Positions 46,820 through 56,021 of a stretch of DNA of 64,000 nt are shown in pieces. A program made the translations under genes and the position numbers. The stretch is from assembly GCF_030582395.1 (NCBI RefSeq), contig NZ_CP104381.1, positions 2,046,001 to 2,110,000 of the forward strand, written 5' to 3'. The stretch is from Ralstonia pickettii. GTDB lineage: Bacteria > Pseudomonadota > Gammaproteobacteria > Burkholderiales > Burkholderiaceae. Position 1 is the first letter of the stretch, and each line of letters begins with the position of its first letter. The notes beneath the pieces are model-generated. The model had not been told where the DNA came from, ran no database searches, and worked only from the letters and a program-made list of their open reading frames with translations.

Positions 46820-47377
46820 TGAGCGCGGCGGATATTTGACCTCGAGAATATCGATCTGCTCGACACCCGTGGGCGTGCGCAGCGGCACCGTGTCGCCCTC
46901 GCGCGCCTTGATGAGCGCGCGCGCGATCGGCGAGATCCAGCTCACGTGCCCGATGTCCAGGTCGACCTCATCCATGCCGACAATGGTGATGGTGGTCTCT
47001 TCACCGCGCTGGTTGGCGTAGGTGACGGTCGCACCAAAGAAGATCTGATCGTTGTCGCCCTGCAAACTGGCGTCGACAACCTCCGCCTTTTCGATGCGAC
47101 GCGTGAGAAAGCGGATGCGGCGATCGATCTCGCGCAGACGCTTCTTGCCGTACAGGTAGTCGCCGTTTTCCGAGCGATCGCCATTGGATGCGGCCCACGA
47201 CACGATGCCGACCACTTCAGGCCGCTCGGTGTCGATCAGGTGCATCAGTTCGCTACGCAAGCGCTCGTAGCCCGCAGGGGTGATGTAGTTCTTGGAACCG
47301 GGGGGCAAGGGCGCGGCGCCCTCGGGCAGATCGTCTTCGTCATCGCCGGAATCTTCCCGGACGAAAGCCTTGTTCAT
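46814..47377 (-). CDS. greB: Transcription elongation factor GreB
   Basis: 187-aa transcript-cleavage factor that rescues backtracked RNA polymerase. The N-terminal coiled coil carries the conserved acidic tip region (AASNGDRSENGDYLYGKKRL), and the C-terminal FKBP-like domain ends GDTVPLRTPTGVEQIDILEVKY. An acidic, Pro-rich N-terminal extension of about 30 residues precedes the coiled coil. Start ATG 47377; a GTG 12 bases earlier is possible. Confidence 0.93.
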   Translation of the reverse strand: MNKAFVREDSGDDEDDLPEGAAPLPPGSKNYITPAGYERLRSELMHLIDTERPEVVGIVSWAASNGDRSENGDYLYGKKRLREIDRRIRFLTRRIEKAEVVDASLQGDNDQIFFGATVTYANQRGEETTITIVGMDEVDLDIGHVSWISPIARALIKAREGDTVPLRTPTGVEQIDILEVKYPPRSA

Positions 47378-47450
47378 GATGGAAGCCACGGTGGATCAAG
47401 GCTCCATTATAGAAAGTCGGGCCCTCTCCAAGAAAAAGTGAAGAAGGGGG

Positions 47451-47478
47451 TTCACAAGACGGAAAATCTCTGTATAAT
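47451..47478 (+). promoter_or_regulatory. Promoter of tRNA-Arg
   Basis: TTCACA (47451-47456), 16-bp spacer, perfect TATAAT (47473-47478). The tRNA starts 15 bases downstream. Confidence 0.7.
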
Positions 47479-47492
47479 CTCATTTCTCGGTT

Positions 47493-47569
47493 GCGGCTGT
47501 AGCTCAGTTGGATAGAGTACTTGGCTACGAACCAAGGGGTCGTGGGTTCGAATCCTGCCAGCCGCGCCA
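47493..47569 (+). tRNA. tRNA-Arg (anticodon ACG)
   Basis: 77-nt cloverleaf. Acceptor arms GCGGCTG/CAGCCGC, anticodon stem CTTGG/CCAAG with loop CTACGAA giving ACG (wobble I34), T-loop GTTCGAATCC, and an encoded CCA. Confidence 0.96.
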
Positions 47570-47585
47570 ACCTAATACGAGAACG

Positions 47586-47622
47586 AAAAGGGCTTCCAGA
47601 AACGGAAGCCCTTTTCTTTTGT
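47586..47622 (+). terminator. Intrinsic terminator after tRNA-Arg
   Basis: Stem AAAAGGGCTTCC / GGAAGCCCTTTT (47586-47597 with 47604-47615), 6-base loop, then CTTTTG. Confidence 0.88.
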
Positions 47623-47692
47623 CCGTATCGAGCGTCGCTGACGACGCAGGCAGCGTCACAGCGCTTGCACTTGCTACCGGCGGGCCACAAAC

Positions 47693-47731
47693 AAAAAAGG
47701 CGAAGCCCTCTGGCCTCGCCCTTCTTTTTTT
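47693..47731. terminator. Intrinsic terminator downstream of relA/spoT
   Basis: On the minus strand, GGCGAGGCC, loop AGAG, GGCTTCGCC (9 bp, one G-U) then six T. The plus strand also has a T-run but an A-C mismatch in the stem, so the minus direction is favoured. It closes the spoT-proximal end of the cluster. Confidence 0.85.
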
Positions 47732-47741
47732 GCGTGGAGAA

Positions 47742-50318
47742 TCAATCTCCACCGCGATCTCGCGCAATGCGAATCACATCCGGGTTCCGTCGCAGCGCGC
47801 GCATCACATCGGCCAGGTGCACGCGGTCGTGCACCTGGATCAGGAACGTCATGTACGTCGCTTCCTGATAGCCCTCCTGCTCCATCGATACGTGTGCCAC
47901 GTTGGCATCGGCCGACGTCAAGTCGGCGGCCACGCGCGCCAGGATGCCCTTCGTATTGCGCACCAGCACCTTGATCGACACGTCGAACGCGCGCGTCGTG
48001 TGCTCTGCCCACATGACATCGATCCAGTGCTCCGGATCCTTGCCATGCAGGCGCTTGGCCACGCGGCATTCCTGCACGTGGATCTGCAAGCCTTCCCCCT
48101 TGCCGATATAGCCGACGATCGGGTCGCCGGGAATCGGGCGGCAGCAGGGCGAGAACACCATCGCCATGCCTTCGTCGCCACTCACGGTGACGGCAGGCGC
48201 CTCGTCCCCCGCGAAGGTGTGTACGGCCGCCATCAAAGCTTCATCGCCCTCGTGCCCGCCTTCCTGCAAGAGAATTTCCAGGCGGCGCGCGACCACCGCG
48301 GCCACGCGGCGGCCGAGTGCCAGATCCGCAAACACGTCTTCGCGCGCCTTGTTGCCCGTCCACTGCACGACGCGCTCCCACACCTGGGCGGATACGGCCT
48401 TCATGTCGATGCCGATCTGGCGCAGCGCCTGTTCGAGCAAACGCTCGCCCAGTTGAATCGCCTCGTCCAGCTTGGCCGTCTTGAGAAAATGCCGGATCGC
48501 GGCGCGCGCCTTGCCCGTCCGCACAAACGTAAGCCATGCCGGGTTCGGCTTCGAATACGGCGCCGTCACCACCTCGACGATGTCGCCGTTCTTCAGCTCC
48601 GTGCGCAGCGGCAGCAGCTCGTTGTTGATCTTGACGGCCACGCACTGGTTGCCAAGGTCACTGTGCACCGCGTAGGCGAAGTCCAGCGCCGTCGCACCGC
48701 GCGGCAGTGCACGGATCTCGCCCTTGGGCGTAAACACGTAAACCGCATCCGGGAACAGGTCGATCTTGACGTGCTCCAGAAACTCTTGCGAATCCCCCGT
48801 CTGGCTTTGAATGTCGAGCAGAGATTGCAACCACTGATGCGCTTGTTGCTGAGCCCGATCGGGCTCGTCGTGGTGCTGCTTGTACATCCAGTGCGCAGCC
48901 ACGCCGGCTTCCGCAATCTGGTTCATCTCGCGCGTGCGGATCTGGAACTCTACCGGCGTACCGAACGGGCCCACCAGCGTCGTGTGCAACGACTGATAAC
49001 CGTTGATCTTGGGGATCGCTATGTAATCCTTGAACTTGCCGGGCATCGGCTTGTACAGGCTGTGCAGCGCACCCATCGTCATGTAGCACTGCATCTGCGT
49101 GTCGACCACCACGCGGAATCCATACACGTCCAGCACCTGCGAAAACGACAACTGCTTGTCGTGCATCTTGCGGTAGATGCTGTACAGCGTTTTTTCGCGG
49201 CCAGTCATCTCGGCCGGAATGCCCGCATCGGTCAGCGCACGCTGAGCCGTTTCGAGAATGCGGCTCACGACTTCGCGTCGATTGCCGCGCGCGGCCTTCA
49301 CCGCTTTCTCGAGCGTGGCATACCGGAACGGCGAACCGATACGGAAACTCAGTTCCTGCAACTCCCGATACGTCGTATTCAGGCCGAGGCGGTGCGCGAT
49401 CGGCGCGTAAATCTCCATCGTCTCGCCGGCAATGCGGCGCCGCTTCTCCGGCGGCACGTGGTCGAGCGTGCGCATGTTGTGCGTACGATCGGCCAACTTG
49501 ACGAGAATCACGCGCACATCGCGCGCCATCGCGAGCAGCATCTTGCGGAAGCTCTCGGCTTGCGCCTGCTCCCGGCTCTGGAATTCGAGCTTGTCCAACT
49601 TGGTCAGGCCGTCGACCAGTTCTGCGACCTTCGGGCCGAACTTCTCGGCCAGCTCGCTTTTGGTCACGCCCTGGTCTTCGATCACGTCGTGCAGCAGCGC
49701 CGCCATGATCGATTGCACATCCAGCTTCCAGCCCGCGCAGATCTCTGCCACGGCCACGGGATGCGTGATGTAAGGCTCGCCACTCTGGCGGTACTGCCCG
49801 AGGTGCGCCTCGTCTGAAAAGTGGAACGCTTCCTTTACCAGCTTGAGGTCGGCCGGTTTCAGGTAAGACAGCTTTTCGGTCAACCCCGAAATGGAGACGA
49901 CCTGCTGGCGCGGCGGGGCCGCGGGCTGCGAGGTCGGGCCGAACAGATGCCGATAGGTCTGTTCCAGTACCGCATCGATGAATAACGTGTCGCCGCCTTC
50001 TGGCTTGGCTGCCTGCGCAGGCACGTCGGCACTTGCAGCCTTATGCGACTTGGGCGGCAGAGCTGCCCGCTCACCCACCAAGTCCGCACCGCGCGGATCA
50101 GGCAAGTTCGGCGCGCCGGTGCGAGGCGACGCGGGGCCGGAGCCGGAAGCGGATGACGGCATGGACACGATGGAAGCGGTGGAAGACCCGGAAGAGACCG
50201 TGGAAGCGCCCGGCTCAGGACCGGACGACCTCGCGGACGATTCCACCGACGGCACGTTGTGTTCGTGCGTGGCGGAATGTTGGGTCCTGGGCGAAGAAGA
50301 AGCGGGCGAGGTAGGCAT
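47742..50318 (-). CDS. spoT: Bifunctional (p)ppGpp synthetase/hydrolase (RSH, SpoT-type)
   Basis: 858-aa stringent-response enzyme. Domains in order: a Ser/Pro/Ala-rich N-terminal extension (about 1-110); an HD hydrolase domain with intact MAALLHDVIEDQG and KLADRTHNMRTL; a synthetase domain (GREKTLYSIYRKMHDKQLSF, VVDTQMQCYMTMG); TGS (YVFTPKGEIRALPRGATALD); a helical/CC region; and a C-terminal ACT domain (KVLVRNTKGILARVAADLTS). The intact HD motif argues for hydrolase activity. ATG 50318 is used; a GTG at 50354 is also in frame. It follows rpoZ on the same strand (108 bp). Confidence 0.95.
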   Translation of the reverse strand: MPTSPASSSPRTQHSATHEHNVPSVESSARSSGPEPGASTVSSGSSTASIVSMPSSASGSGPASPRTGAPNLPDPRGADLVGERAALPPKSHKAASADVPAQAAKPEGGDTLFIDAVLEQTYRHLFGPTSQPAAPPRQQVVSISGLTEKLSYLKPADLKLVKEAFHFSDEAHLGQYRQSGEPYITHPVAVAEICAGWKLDVQSIMAALLHDVIEDQGVTKSELAEKFGPKVAELVDGLTKLDKLEFQSREQAQAESFRKMLLAMARDVRVILVKLADRTHNMRTLDHVPPEKRRRIAGETMEIYAPIAHRLGLNTTYRELQELSFRIGSPFRYATLEKAVKAARGNRREVVSRILETAQRALTDAGIPAEMTGREKTLYSIYRKMHDKQLSFSQVLDVYGFRVVVDTQMQCYMTMGALHSLYKPMPGKFKDYIAIPKINGYQSLHTTLVGPFGTPVEFQIRTREMNQIAEAGVAAHWMYKQHHDEPDRAQQQAHQWLQSLLDIQSQTGDSQEFLEHVKIDLFPDAVYVFTPKGEIRALPRGATALDFAYAVHSDLGNQCVAVKINNELLPLRTELKNGDIVEVVTAPYSKPNPAWLTFVRTGKARAAIRHFLKTAKLDEAIQLGERLLEQALRQIGIDMKAVSAQVWERVVQWTGNKAREDVFADLALGRRVAAVVARRLEILLQEGGHEGDEALMAAVHTFAGDEAPAVTVSGDEGMAMVFSPCCRPIPGDPIVGYIGKGEGLQIHVQECRVAKRLHGKDPEHWIDVMWAEHTTRAFDVSIKVLVRNTKGILARVAADLTSADANVAHVSMEQEGYQEATYMTFLIQVHDRVHLADVMRALRRNPDVIRIARDRGGD

Positions 50319-50426
50319 GCCGGGGTCTAGTGCGTTCGCGGCTTTCACATCCACGAAAGATCGCAGGAACGATCAGTGACCGGGGCAGCGTACCACGCCA
50401 GGTAATGCCAAGTAACGCGCGTCAGC

Positions 50427-50630
50427 TCAGGACGGAACCTTCTTGAGCATTTCGATACCGACTTGGCCCGATGCGATTTCGCGCAATGCGGTCACGGTCG
50501 GCTTGTCCTTGGCATCGACCTTGGGCGTGTGGCCCTGCACCAACTGACGGGCGCGGTACGTTGCGGCCAATGCCAGTTCGAAGCGATTCGGAATCTGTTT
50601 CAAGCAATCTTCGACGGTAATACGCGCCAT
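50427..50630 (-). CDS. rpoZ: RNA polymerase omega subunit
   Basis: 67-aa omega subunit that stabilises the beta' subunit and forms part of a ppGpp site. Starts [20 protein letters not shown] with the conserved RARQL segment and ends IEMLKKVPS. The start at 50630 is chosen for GGAG upstream; the frame runs far upstream without family similarity. Gene order gmk-rpoZ-spoT is the classical arrangement. Confidence 0.96.
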   Translation of the reverse strand: MARITVEDCLKQIPNRFELALAATYRARQLVQGHTPKVDAKDKPTVTALREIASGQVGIEMLKKVPS

Positions 50631-50766
50631 GAAAACTCCACCTTGAGGCAAATCTTGTTGATCTCGATATTTTAGCAGCAGCGCAGCACTCCCTTCCGAC
50701 TGCACTTGGGCACAGGCGCTACCACACTTTCGCAACCGCGCTGAAAAGCGCGATTGCGCTGCTTGC

Positions 50767-51432
50767 TCAGTGAATGCCCAGCTCGACAAACAGCTCACCG
50801 TGGCGCGCCTTCTGGGCACCGAAGCGCAGGCGCGTTGCCTGCACCACCGTGCGCAGCTCGGCCAATGCCGTGTCGAACACTTCGTTGATGATCACGTAGT
50901 CGGCCTCGGGCGCGTGCGCCATCTCGGAGCCCGCTGAGAGCAGGCGGCGCACGATCACGTTCGGCTCGTCCTGGCCGCGCTTCTTCAGACGATCCTCCAG
51001 CGCCGTGAGCGACGGCGGCAGGATGAAGATCTCTACGGCATTGGCGAAACGGCGATGCACCTGCTGCGCGCCCTGCCAGTCGATTTCAAGCAGCACGTCG
51101 GTGCCGGCGCGCATCTGTTCTTCGATCCACACGCGCGAAGTGGCGTAGTAGTTGCCGTGCACCTCTGCCCATTCGAGAAACTCGCCGCGATCACGGCAAG
51201 CCTTGAACTCCTCGACGGTCATGAAGTTGTACTCGCGGCCGTGCTGCTCGCCCGGACGCGGCTTGCGCGTGGTGGCCGAAACCGACAGGCGAATCGACGA
51301 ATCGTGCGCCAGCAGCGCATTCACCAGCGTCGACTTACCGGCGCCCGACGGTGCGACGACCATGAACAGGCTGCCCGGAAAGTGATTCTCGATGGGCGTA
51401 TCGACGGCAGAGTGCGCTTGAGAGGATGGCAT
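50767..51432 (-). CDS. gmk: Guanylate kinase
   Basis: 221-aa kinase converting GMP to GDP. P-loop [11 protein letters not shown] (about residues 27-37), GMP-binding [33 protein letters not shown], and the lid region [16 protein letters not shown]. In the yicC-gmk-rpoZ-spoT series it supplies GDP/GTP beside the (p)ppGpp enzyme. Confidence 0.96.
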   Translation of the reverse strand: MPSSQAHSAVDTPIENHFPGSLFMVVAPSGAGKSTLVNALLAHDSSIRLSVSATTRKPRPGEQHGREYNFMTVEEFKACRDRGEFLEWAEVHGNYYATSRVWIEEQMRAGTDVLLEIDWQGAQQVHRRFANAVEIFILPPSLTALEDRLKKRGQDEPNVIVRRLLSAGSEMAHAPEADYVIINEVFDTALAELRTVVQATRLRFGAQKARHGELFVELGIH

Positions 51433-51454
51433 GTTCTAGTTCTAGCGTTTCAAG

Positions 51455-52390
51455 TTATTCGAGATTCTGTACCTGCTCGCGCATCTGCTCGATGAGCAGC
51501 TTGAGTTCCATCGATGCATCGGCCAGCTCCTTGGCGGCGGCCTTCGAGCCGAGCGTATTCGCCTCGCGGTTCAGCTCCTGCATCATGAAGTCCAGGCGTT
51601 TGCCGATCTGGCCGCCCTTCTCCAGGATGTGGCGCGTTTCGCGCAGATGCGCCTGGAGGCGCGAGAGCTCTTCGGCGATGTCGATGCGGATGCCGTAGAC
51701 GGTGGCTTCCTGGCGGATGCGCTCCGACAGCTCGTCGCGCGTCAGTGCCGGAGTGCCGTCGGGCGCAGCCAAGCCAAAGGCCTCGCGCAGGCGTTCGGTC
51801 AGCTTGTCCTGATGCTGCTGGATCAGCTCCGGCACCATCGGCGTCAGTTTGTCGACAATAGCCAGCATCGCGTCAGCGCGGTCCAGCAACACGGCCTTCA
51901 GGGCATCACCTTCGCGACGGCGCGACTCCAGAAGTTGCTTGAGCGCCTCTTTGGCAGCCTCGATCACGGCGTCGCGCAGCGTGTCTTGTGTCAGTTGCGG
52001 CTCGGCCAGCACGCCGGGCCAGCGCAGGATTTCGCCCATGCGCAGCGAACCCGATGCCGGCAAGTAGCGCGTGACCGCCTGCTCCAGCTTCGCCAGTTGT
52101 TGCAGCAGTTCCACATTGAGCGCCGCGACATCGCTGGCGGCTTCCTGGCGTTGCAGGTTGATCCGGCATTCCAGCTTGCCGCGCGAAAGCGCGCTCATCA
52201 GCATTTCGCGCAGGGCCGGCTCGAAGGCGCGGCACTCTTCCGGAGCGCGGAAGAGCAGATCGAGGAAGCGCGAGTTGACGGTGCGGAATTCGACCGAGAC
52301 GGTGGCGACGCTGCCGCTGGGGGCGCCATGGGCATCGGTAAAGGCTGCCTGGCGTGTGGCGACGCCGTAGCCGGTCATGCTGTGGATCAT
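51455..52390 (-). CDS. YicC-family endoribonuclease
   Basis: 311-aa YicC protein. N-terminal MIHSMTGYGVATRQ, FRTVNSRFLDLLFRAPEE, and C-terminal DUF1732 with GKRLDFMMQELNREANTLGSKA. Family members are endoribonucleases that affect sRNA stability in E. coli. The start could be ATG 52390 or 52378. It is 22 bp upstream of gmk and divergent from the kinase gene. Confidence 0.92.
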   Translation of the reverse strand: MIHSMTGYGVATRQAAFTDAHGAPSGSVATVSVEFRTVNSRFLDLLFRAPEECRAFEPALREMLMSALSRGKLECRINLQRQEAASDVAALNVELLQQLAKLEQAVTRYLPASGSLRMGEILRWPGVLAEPQLTQDTLRDAVIEAAKEALKQLLESRRREGDALKAVLLDRADAMLAIVDKLTPMVPELIQQHQDKLTERLREAFGLAAPDGTPALTRDELSERIRQEATVYGIRIDIAEELSRLQAHLRETRHILEKGGQIGKRLDFMMQELNREANTLGSKAAAKELADASMELKLLIEQMREQVQNLE

Positions 52391-52540
52391 GGAATCGTGG
52401 TGTGTTGTTCTTGGTCGAATCGGAAAATCCGGCGGCGGTATTTAACGCCCGGAATTGGCGGGGAATCCCCCACCTTTTGTCGCTTTACAACGTGTGGACT
52501 GGTCAGGGAGAATCCGACAGCCATTTCGCCACACAAACCC

Positions 52541-53566
52541 ATGACAGAGTCAAAAGGCTCAGGACAGCCACGCAGTGCCCCGTTGCCGGTGGGCACCTTG
52601 CTGTCCAATTATCGTATTGTAAAGAAGTTGGCCAGCGGGGGGTTCAGCTTCGTCTATCTTGCGACCGACGAGCATGGGACGCCGGTGGCTGTGAAGGAAT
52701 ATCTGCCGTCTTCGCTGGCCCGTCGTGCGCCCGGCGAATTGATTCCCGTCGTGCCTGAAGAAAGCGCGAGCGCGTTCCGCCTCGGGCTCAAATACTTCTT
52801 TGAAGAAGGCCGGTCGCTGGCCAAGATTTCTCACCCTGCCATCGTGCGCGTGCTCAATTTCTTCCGGGAAAACGGCACCGTCTACATGGTGATGACGTAC
52901 GAGCAGGGTAAAACGCTGCAAGAGCACATCCTCACAGCGCGCCAGCAAGGCAAGCTGAAGATGCTGCGCGAGCGCTTCATCCGCCAGGTGTTCCACGACC
53001 TGATGAGCGGGCTGCGCGAGGTCCACATCCACAAGTTGCTGCACCTCGACATCAAGCCCGGCAACATTTACCTGCGCGAAGATTTCTCGCCGATCCTGCT
53101 CGACTTCGGTGCCGCACGGCAGACGCTCACTGCCGAGGCCTCGCGCTTCCAGCCGATGTACACGCCGGGCTTTGCCGCGCCGGAGCTGTACCGCAAGCAC
53201 AACGAGCTGGGACCGTGGACGGACATCTACAGCATCGGCGCCACGATCTATGCCTGCATGGCCGGCACGCCGCCGCAGGAAGCCACGCAGCGCGAGAAAG
53301 ACGACAAGCTGGAAGAAGGCCTGGAGCGTCTGCGCAAGGTCTATACAGCCAGCCTCATCGATCTGGTCGGCTGGTGTCTGAAGATGAAGCCCGAAGAGCG
53401 CCCCCAGAGCGTGTTCCGTCTGCAAAAGGTGCTGCGCGAAGAAAGCAACGCGCTGACCGAATTGCAGGCACTGACGGCGGTCACACAGGGTGGGCCGGTG
53501 TCAGAGGAAAAAGAGGCGTTGACGACGCGTTTCATGAGCCGTCTGTTGCGCCGCCGGGACAGTTGA
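52541..53566 (+). CDS. Eukaryotic-like Ser/Thr protein kinase (soluble)
   Basis: 341-aa Hanks-type kinase. The Gly-rich loop is LASGGFSFVYLA, with invariant Lys in VAVKEYLP; the catalytic loop is HLDIKPGNIYL (HRD appears as HLD), the Mg loop LDFGAAR, and the activation end APELY. It has a Pro/Gly start and no transmembrane or sensor domain; residues after about 280 are short. The gene for a PP2C phosphatase follows 105 bp later on the same strand, a kinase/phosphatase pair. Targets are unknown. The start at 52541 is just before the kinase domain. Confidence 0.92.
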   Translation: MTESKGSGQPRSAPLPVGTLLSNYRIVKKLASGGFSFVYLATDEHGTPVAVKEYLPSSLARRAPGELIPVVPEESASAFRLGLKYFFEEGRSLAKISHPAIVRVLNFFRENGTVYMVMTYEQGKTLQEHILTARQQGKLKMLRERFIRQVFHDLMSGLREVHIHKLLHLDIKPGNIYLREDFSPILLDFGAARQTLTAEASRFQPMYTPGFAAPELYRKHNELGPWTDIYSIGATIYACMAGTPPQEATQREKDDKLEEGLERLRKVYTASLIDLVGWCLKMKPEERPQSVFRLQKVLREESNALTELQALTAVTQGGPVSEEKEALTTRFMSRLLRRRDS

Positions 53567-53671
53567 GCACCCGATCGCCGCTGACAGGCGGAGTATGATT
53601 CCGAAATGGTGCAACACTGGGCGGGACTTGCCGCTGCACCGCCTCCCTCACCGAATTTTCATCTAGCCGCA

Positions 53672-54586
53672 ATGCGATTCTCGGTTTATCAAGAAAGCAA
53701 AAAAGGCGCGCGACGCGTCAACCAGGACCGCATGGGCTACTGCTTCACGCGTGACGCCATGCTGATGGTGCTGTGCGACGGCCTGGGCGGGCATTCCCTG
53801 GGCGAAGTTGCGGCCCAGCAGGCGCTGCAGACCATGGCGCGCCAGTTCCAGCGCCACGCGCGTCCGTCGATTCGGAATCCGCGGGATTTCCTGCACGAGA
53901 GCATCATGCTCGCGCACCGCGACATCCATCGCTATGCCGAGACGAACGGCCTGCCCGATGCGCCCCGCACGACCATCGTCTGCGCGCTGGCCCAGCGGGG
54001 CTCGCTGCACTGGGCGCACGCTGGGGATTCGCGAATGTACCTGATGCGCAAGGGCGAACTGGTGACGCGCACGCGCGATCACTCCAAGATCGAGAACCTG
54101 CTGCAGCAAGACCGTGTGCTGCCGATGCAGGTCGCGCATCACCCCGAGCGCAACAAGATCTACAACTGCCTCGGCTCGCCCAATCTGCCGTTGATCGACA
54201 TCGGCGGGCCCGTCAATCTGGAGCCGGGCGACGTTGCCATGCTGTGCTCCGACGGGCTGTGGGGCAGCGTGCAGGAGGACGAACTCATCGATACCTGCAC
54301 CAGCTTCTCAGTCACGCAGGCGATTCCCGAACTGATTGCCCGCGCCCTGCGCAATGCCGGTGACACCGCCGATAACACCACCGCCATCGCCATGATGTGG
54401 GAGCTGGACGCGGTGACCACCACGCAGGATTCGGTGCAGACCGATACCCTTCCCCTGAACGCGTTCACCACGTCCATCCTGGACGCGCCGCAAAGCGAAT
54501 CGGGGCTGATGTCGGAAGAGGAAATCGAGCGCTCCATCGCTGAAATCCGTGCCGCCATCGACAAGACCAGCAATCTGACGCGCTAA
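53672..54586 (+). CDS. PP2C-family protein phosphatase
   Basis: 304-aa metal-dependent Ser/Thr phosphatase (PppA/Stp-like). VNQDRMGY and [17 protein letters not shown] carry the first metal Asp residues, then [21 protein letters not shown] and [13 protein letters not shown]-terminal extension (about 255-304) is acidic and not part of the catalytic core. Presumably reverses the action of the neighbouring kinase. The start at 53672 matches the family. Confidence 0.92.
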   Translation: MRFSVYQESKKGARRVNQDRMGYCFTRDAMLMVLCDGLGGHSLGEVAAQQALQTMARQFQRHARPSIRNPRDFLHESIMLAHRDIHRYAETNGLPDAPRTTIVCALAQRGSLHWAHAGDSRMYLMRKGELVTRTRDHSKIENLLQQDRVLPMQVAHHPERNKIYNCLGSPNLPLIDIGGPVNLEPGDVAMLCSDGLWGSVQEDELIDTCTSFSVTQAIPELIARALRNAGDTADNTTAIAMMWELDAVTTTQDSVQTDTLPLNAFTTSILDAPQSESGLMSEEEIERSIAEIRAAIDKTSNLTR

Positions 54587-54680
54587 ACGCCGTTGCACCG
54601 CCCTCCTCCGGCCCGCCCTGCCAAGCGCAGCGCGGGCCGGTATCATGTCGGGCTATCCGTTTTCTTCAGCGAGACCCCAC

Positions 54681-55397
54681 ATGCGACCCAGCGGCCGCCA
54701 GCCCGACCAACTCCGCCCCGTCACCCTTACCCGCAACTTCACGCGCCACGCCGAAGGCTCGGTACTGGTGTGCTTTGGCGACACGCAAGTGCTCTGCACG
54801 GCCAGCGTGCTGCCCAAGGTGCCGCCGCACAAGAAGGGCAGCGGCGAGGGCTGGGTGACGGCCGAGTACGGCATGCTGCCGCGCTCGACGCACACGCGCT
54901 CCGACCGCGAGGCCGCACGCGGCAAGCAGACGGGCCGCACGCAGGAGATCCAGCGCCTGATCGGCCGCGCGATGCGCTCGGTGTTCGATCTGCGCGCGCT
55001 GGGCGAGCACACGCTGCATCTCGACTGCGACGTGCTGCAGGCCGACGGCGGCACACGCACCGCCAGCATTACCGGCGCGTTCGTCGCGGCCTATGACGCA
55101 GTCTCTGTCATGCGCGAAAAGGGCCAGCTGGTGGGCAACCCGATCCGCGATTTCGTGGCTGCCGTGTCGGTGGGCGTGGTCGACGGCGTACCGGTGCTCG
55201 ACCTCGACTACCCCGAAGACTCGGCGTGCGATACCGACATGAACGTCGTCATGACGGGCAGCGGTGGCTTTGTGGAAGTCCAAGGCACTGCAGAAGGCAC
55301 GCCGTTCTCACGCGCCGAAATGGACGCGCTGCTGGGGCTCGCCGACCAAGGCATCCGCACGCTGATCGGCCTGCAGAAGCAGGCGCTGGGCCTCTGA
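54681..55397 (+). CDS. rph: Ribonuclease PH
   Basis: 238-aa phosphorolytic 3'-5' exoribonuclease for tRNA 3' trimming. Starts [55 protein letters not shown] and [18 protein letters not shown] are characteristic. Start ATG 54681. It lies 95 bp after the phosphatase gene and 11 bp before rdgB. Confidence 0.96.
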   Translation: MRPSGRQPDQLRPVTLTRNFTRHAEGSVLVCFGDTQVLCTASVLPKVPPHKKGSGEGWVTAEYGMLPRSTHTRSDREAARGKQTGRTQEIQRLIGRAMRSVFDLRALGEHTLHLDCDVLQADGGTRTASITGAFVAAYDAVSVMREKGQLVGNPIRDFVAAVSVGVVDGVPVLDLDYPEDSACDTDMNVVMTGSGGFVEVQGTAEGTPFSRAEMDALLGLADQGIRTLIGLQKQALGL

Positions 55398-55408
55398 TCG
55401 ATACGGCC

Positions 55409-56014
55409 ATGCGCAAGATCGTTCTCGCATCGAACAACGCCGGCAAGCTGGCAGAATTCAACGCGCTGCTGGGCACCCTCGGGTTCGACGTGACGCCGCA
55501 AGGCGCGCTCGGCATTCCCGAGGCGGAGGAGCCCTATGCGACCTTCGTTGAAAACGCGCTCACCAAGGCACGCCATGCGAGCCGCGCGTCTGGCCTGCCC
55601 GCGCTGGCAGACGACTCCGGCATCTGCGTGCATGCGTTGGGCGGCGCGCCAGGCGTGTATTCCGCTCGCTATGCGCAACTTGCGGGCGCGCCCAAATCGG
55701 ATGCTGCCAACAACGCCCGCCTCGTCCGCGAGCTGGCCGGCAAGGCCGATCGCGGAGCACACTATGTTTGCGTGCTCGTCTACGTGCGCCATGCCGATGA
55801 CCCGCAGCCGATCATTGCCGAAGGCAACTGGTTTGGCGAGGTGATCGACACACCGCGCGGCGACGGCGGCTTCGGCTACGACCCACACTTCCTGCTGCCC
55901 AATCTCGGCAAGACCGCCGCCGAACTGACCAAGGCCGAGAAGAACAGCGTGAGCCATCGTGCACAAGCCCTCGCGCAGCTCGTCGAACGGCTGCGCACCT
56001 TTGAAAACGCCTGA
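55409..56014 (+). CDS. rdgB: XTP/dITP diphosphatase (RdgB/HAM1)
   Basis: 201-aa house-cleaning nucleotide pyrophosphatase that removes dITP, dXTP and related bases. KIVLASNNAGKLAEFNALL near the start, ALADDSGICVHALGGAPGVYSARYA, and GFGYDPHFLLPNLGKTAAEL with the substrate-recognition residues. Start ATG 55409. It is in an rph-rdgB-hemW operon, with hemW 7 bp downstream. Confidence 0.96.
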   Translation: MRKIVLASNNAGKLAEFNALLGTLGFDVTPQGALGIPEAEEPYATFVENALTKARHASRASGLPALADDSGICVHALGGAPGVYSARYAQLAGAPKSDAANNARLVRELAGKADRGAHYVCVLVYVRHADDPQPIIAEGNWFGEVIDTPRGDGGFGYDPHFLLPNLGKTAAELTKAEKNSVSHRAQALAQLVERLRTFENA

Positions 56015-56021
56015 CGTTCCA

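Noticed and set aside
47508..49817. Long plus-strand open frame over spoT
   Set aside because: Shadow of the RSH gene; it also starts inside tRNA-Arg, which is not plausible.
52541..54586. Type VI secretion (PpkA/PppA) locus
   Set aside because: Kinase lacks the membrane/VWA parts of PpkA and no tss genes are near.
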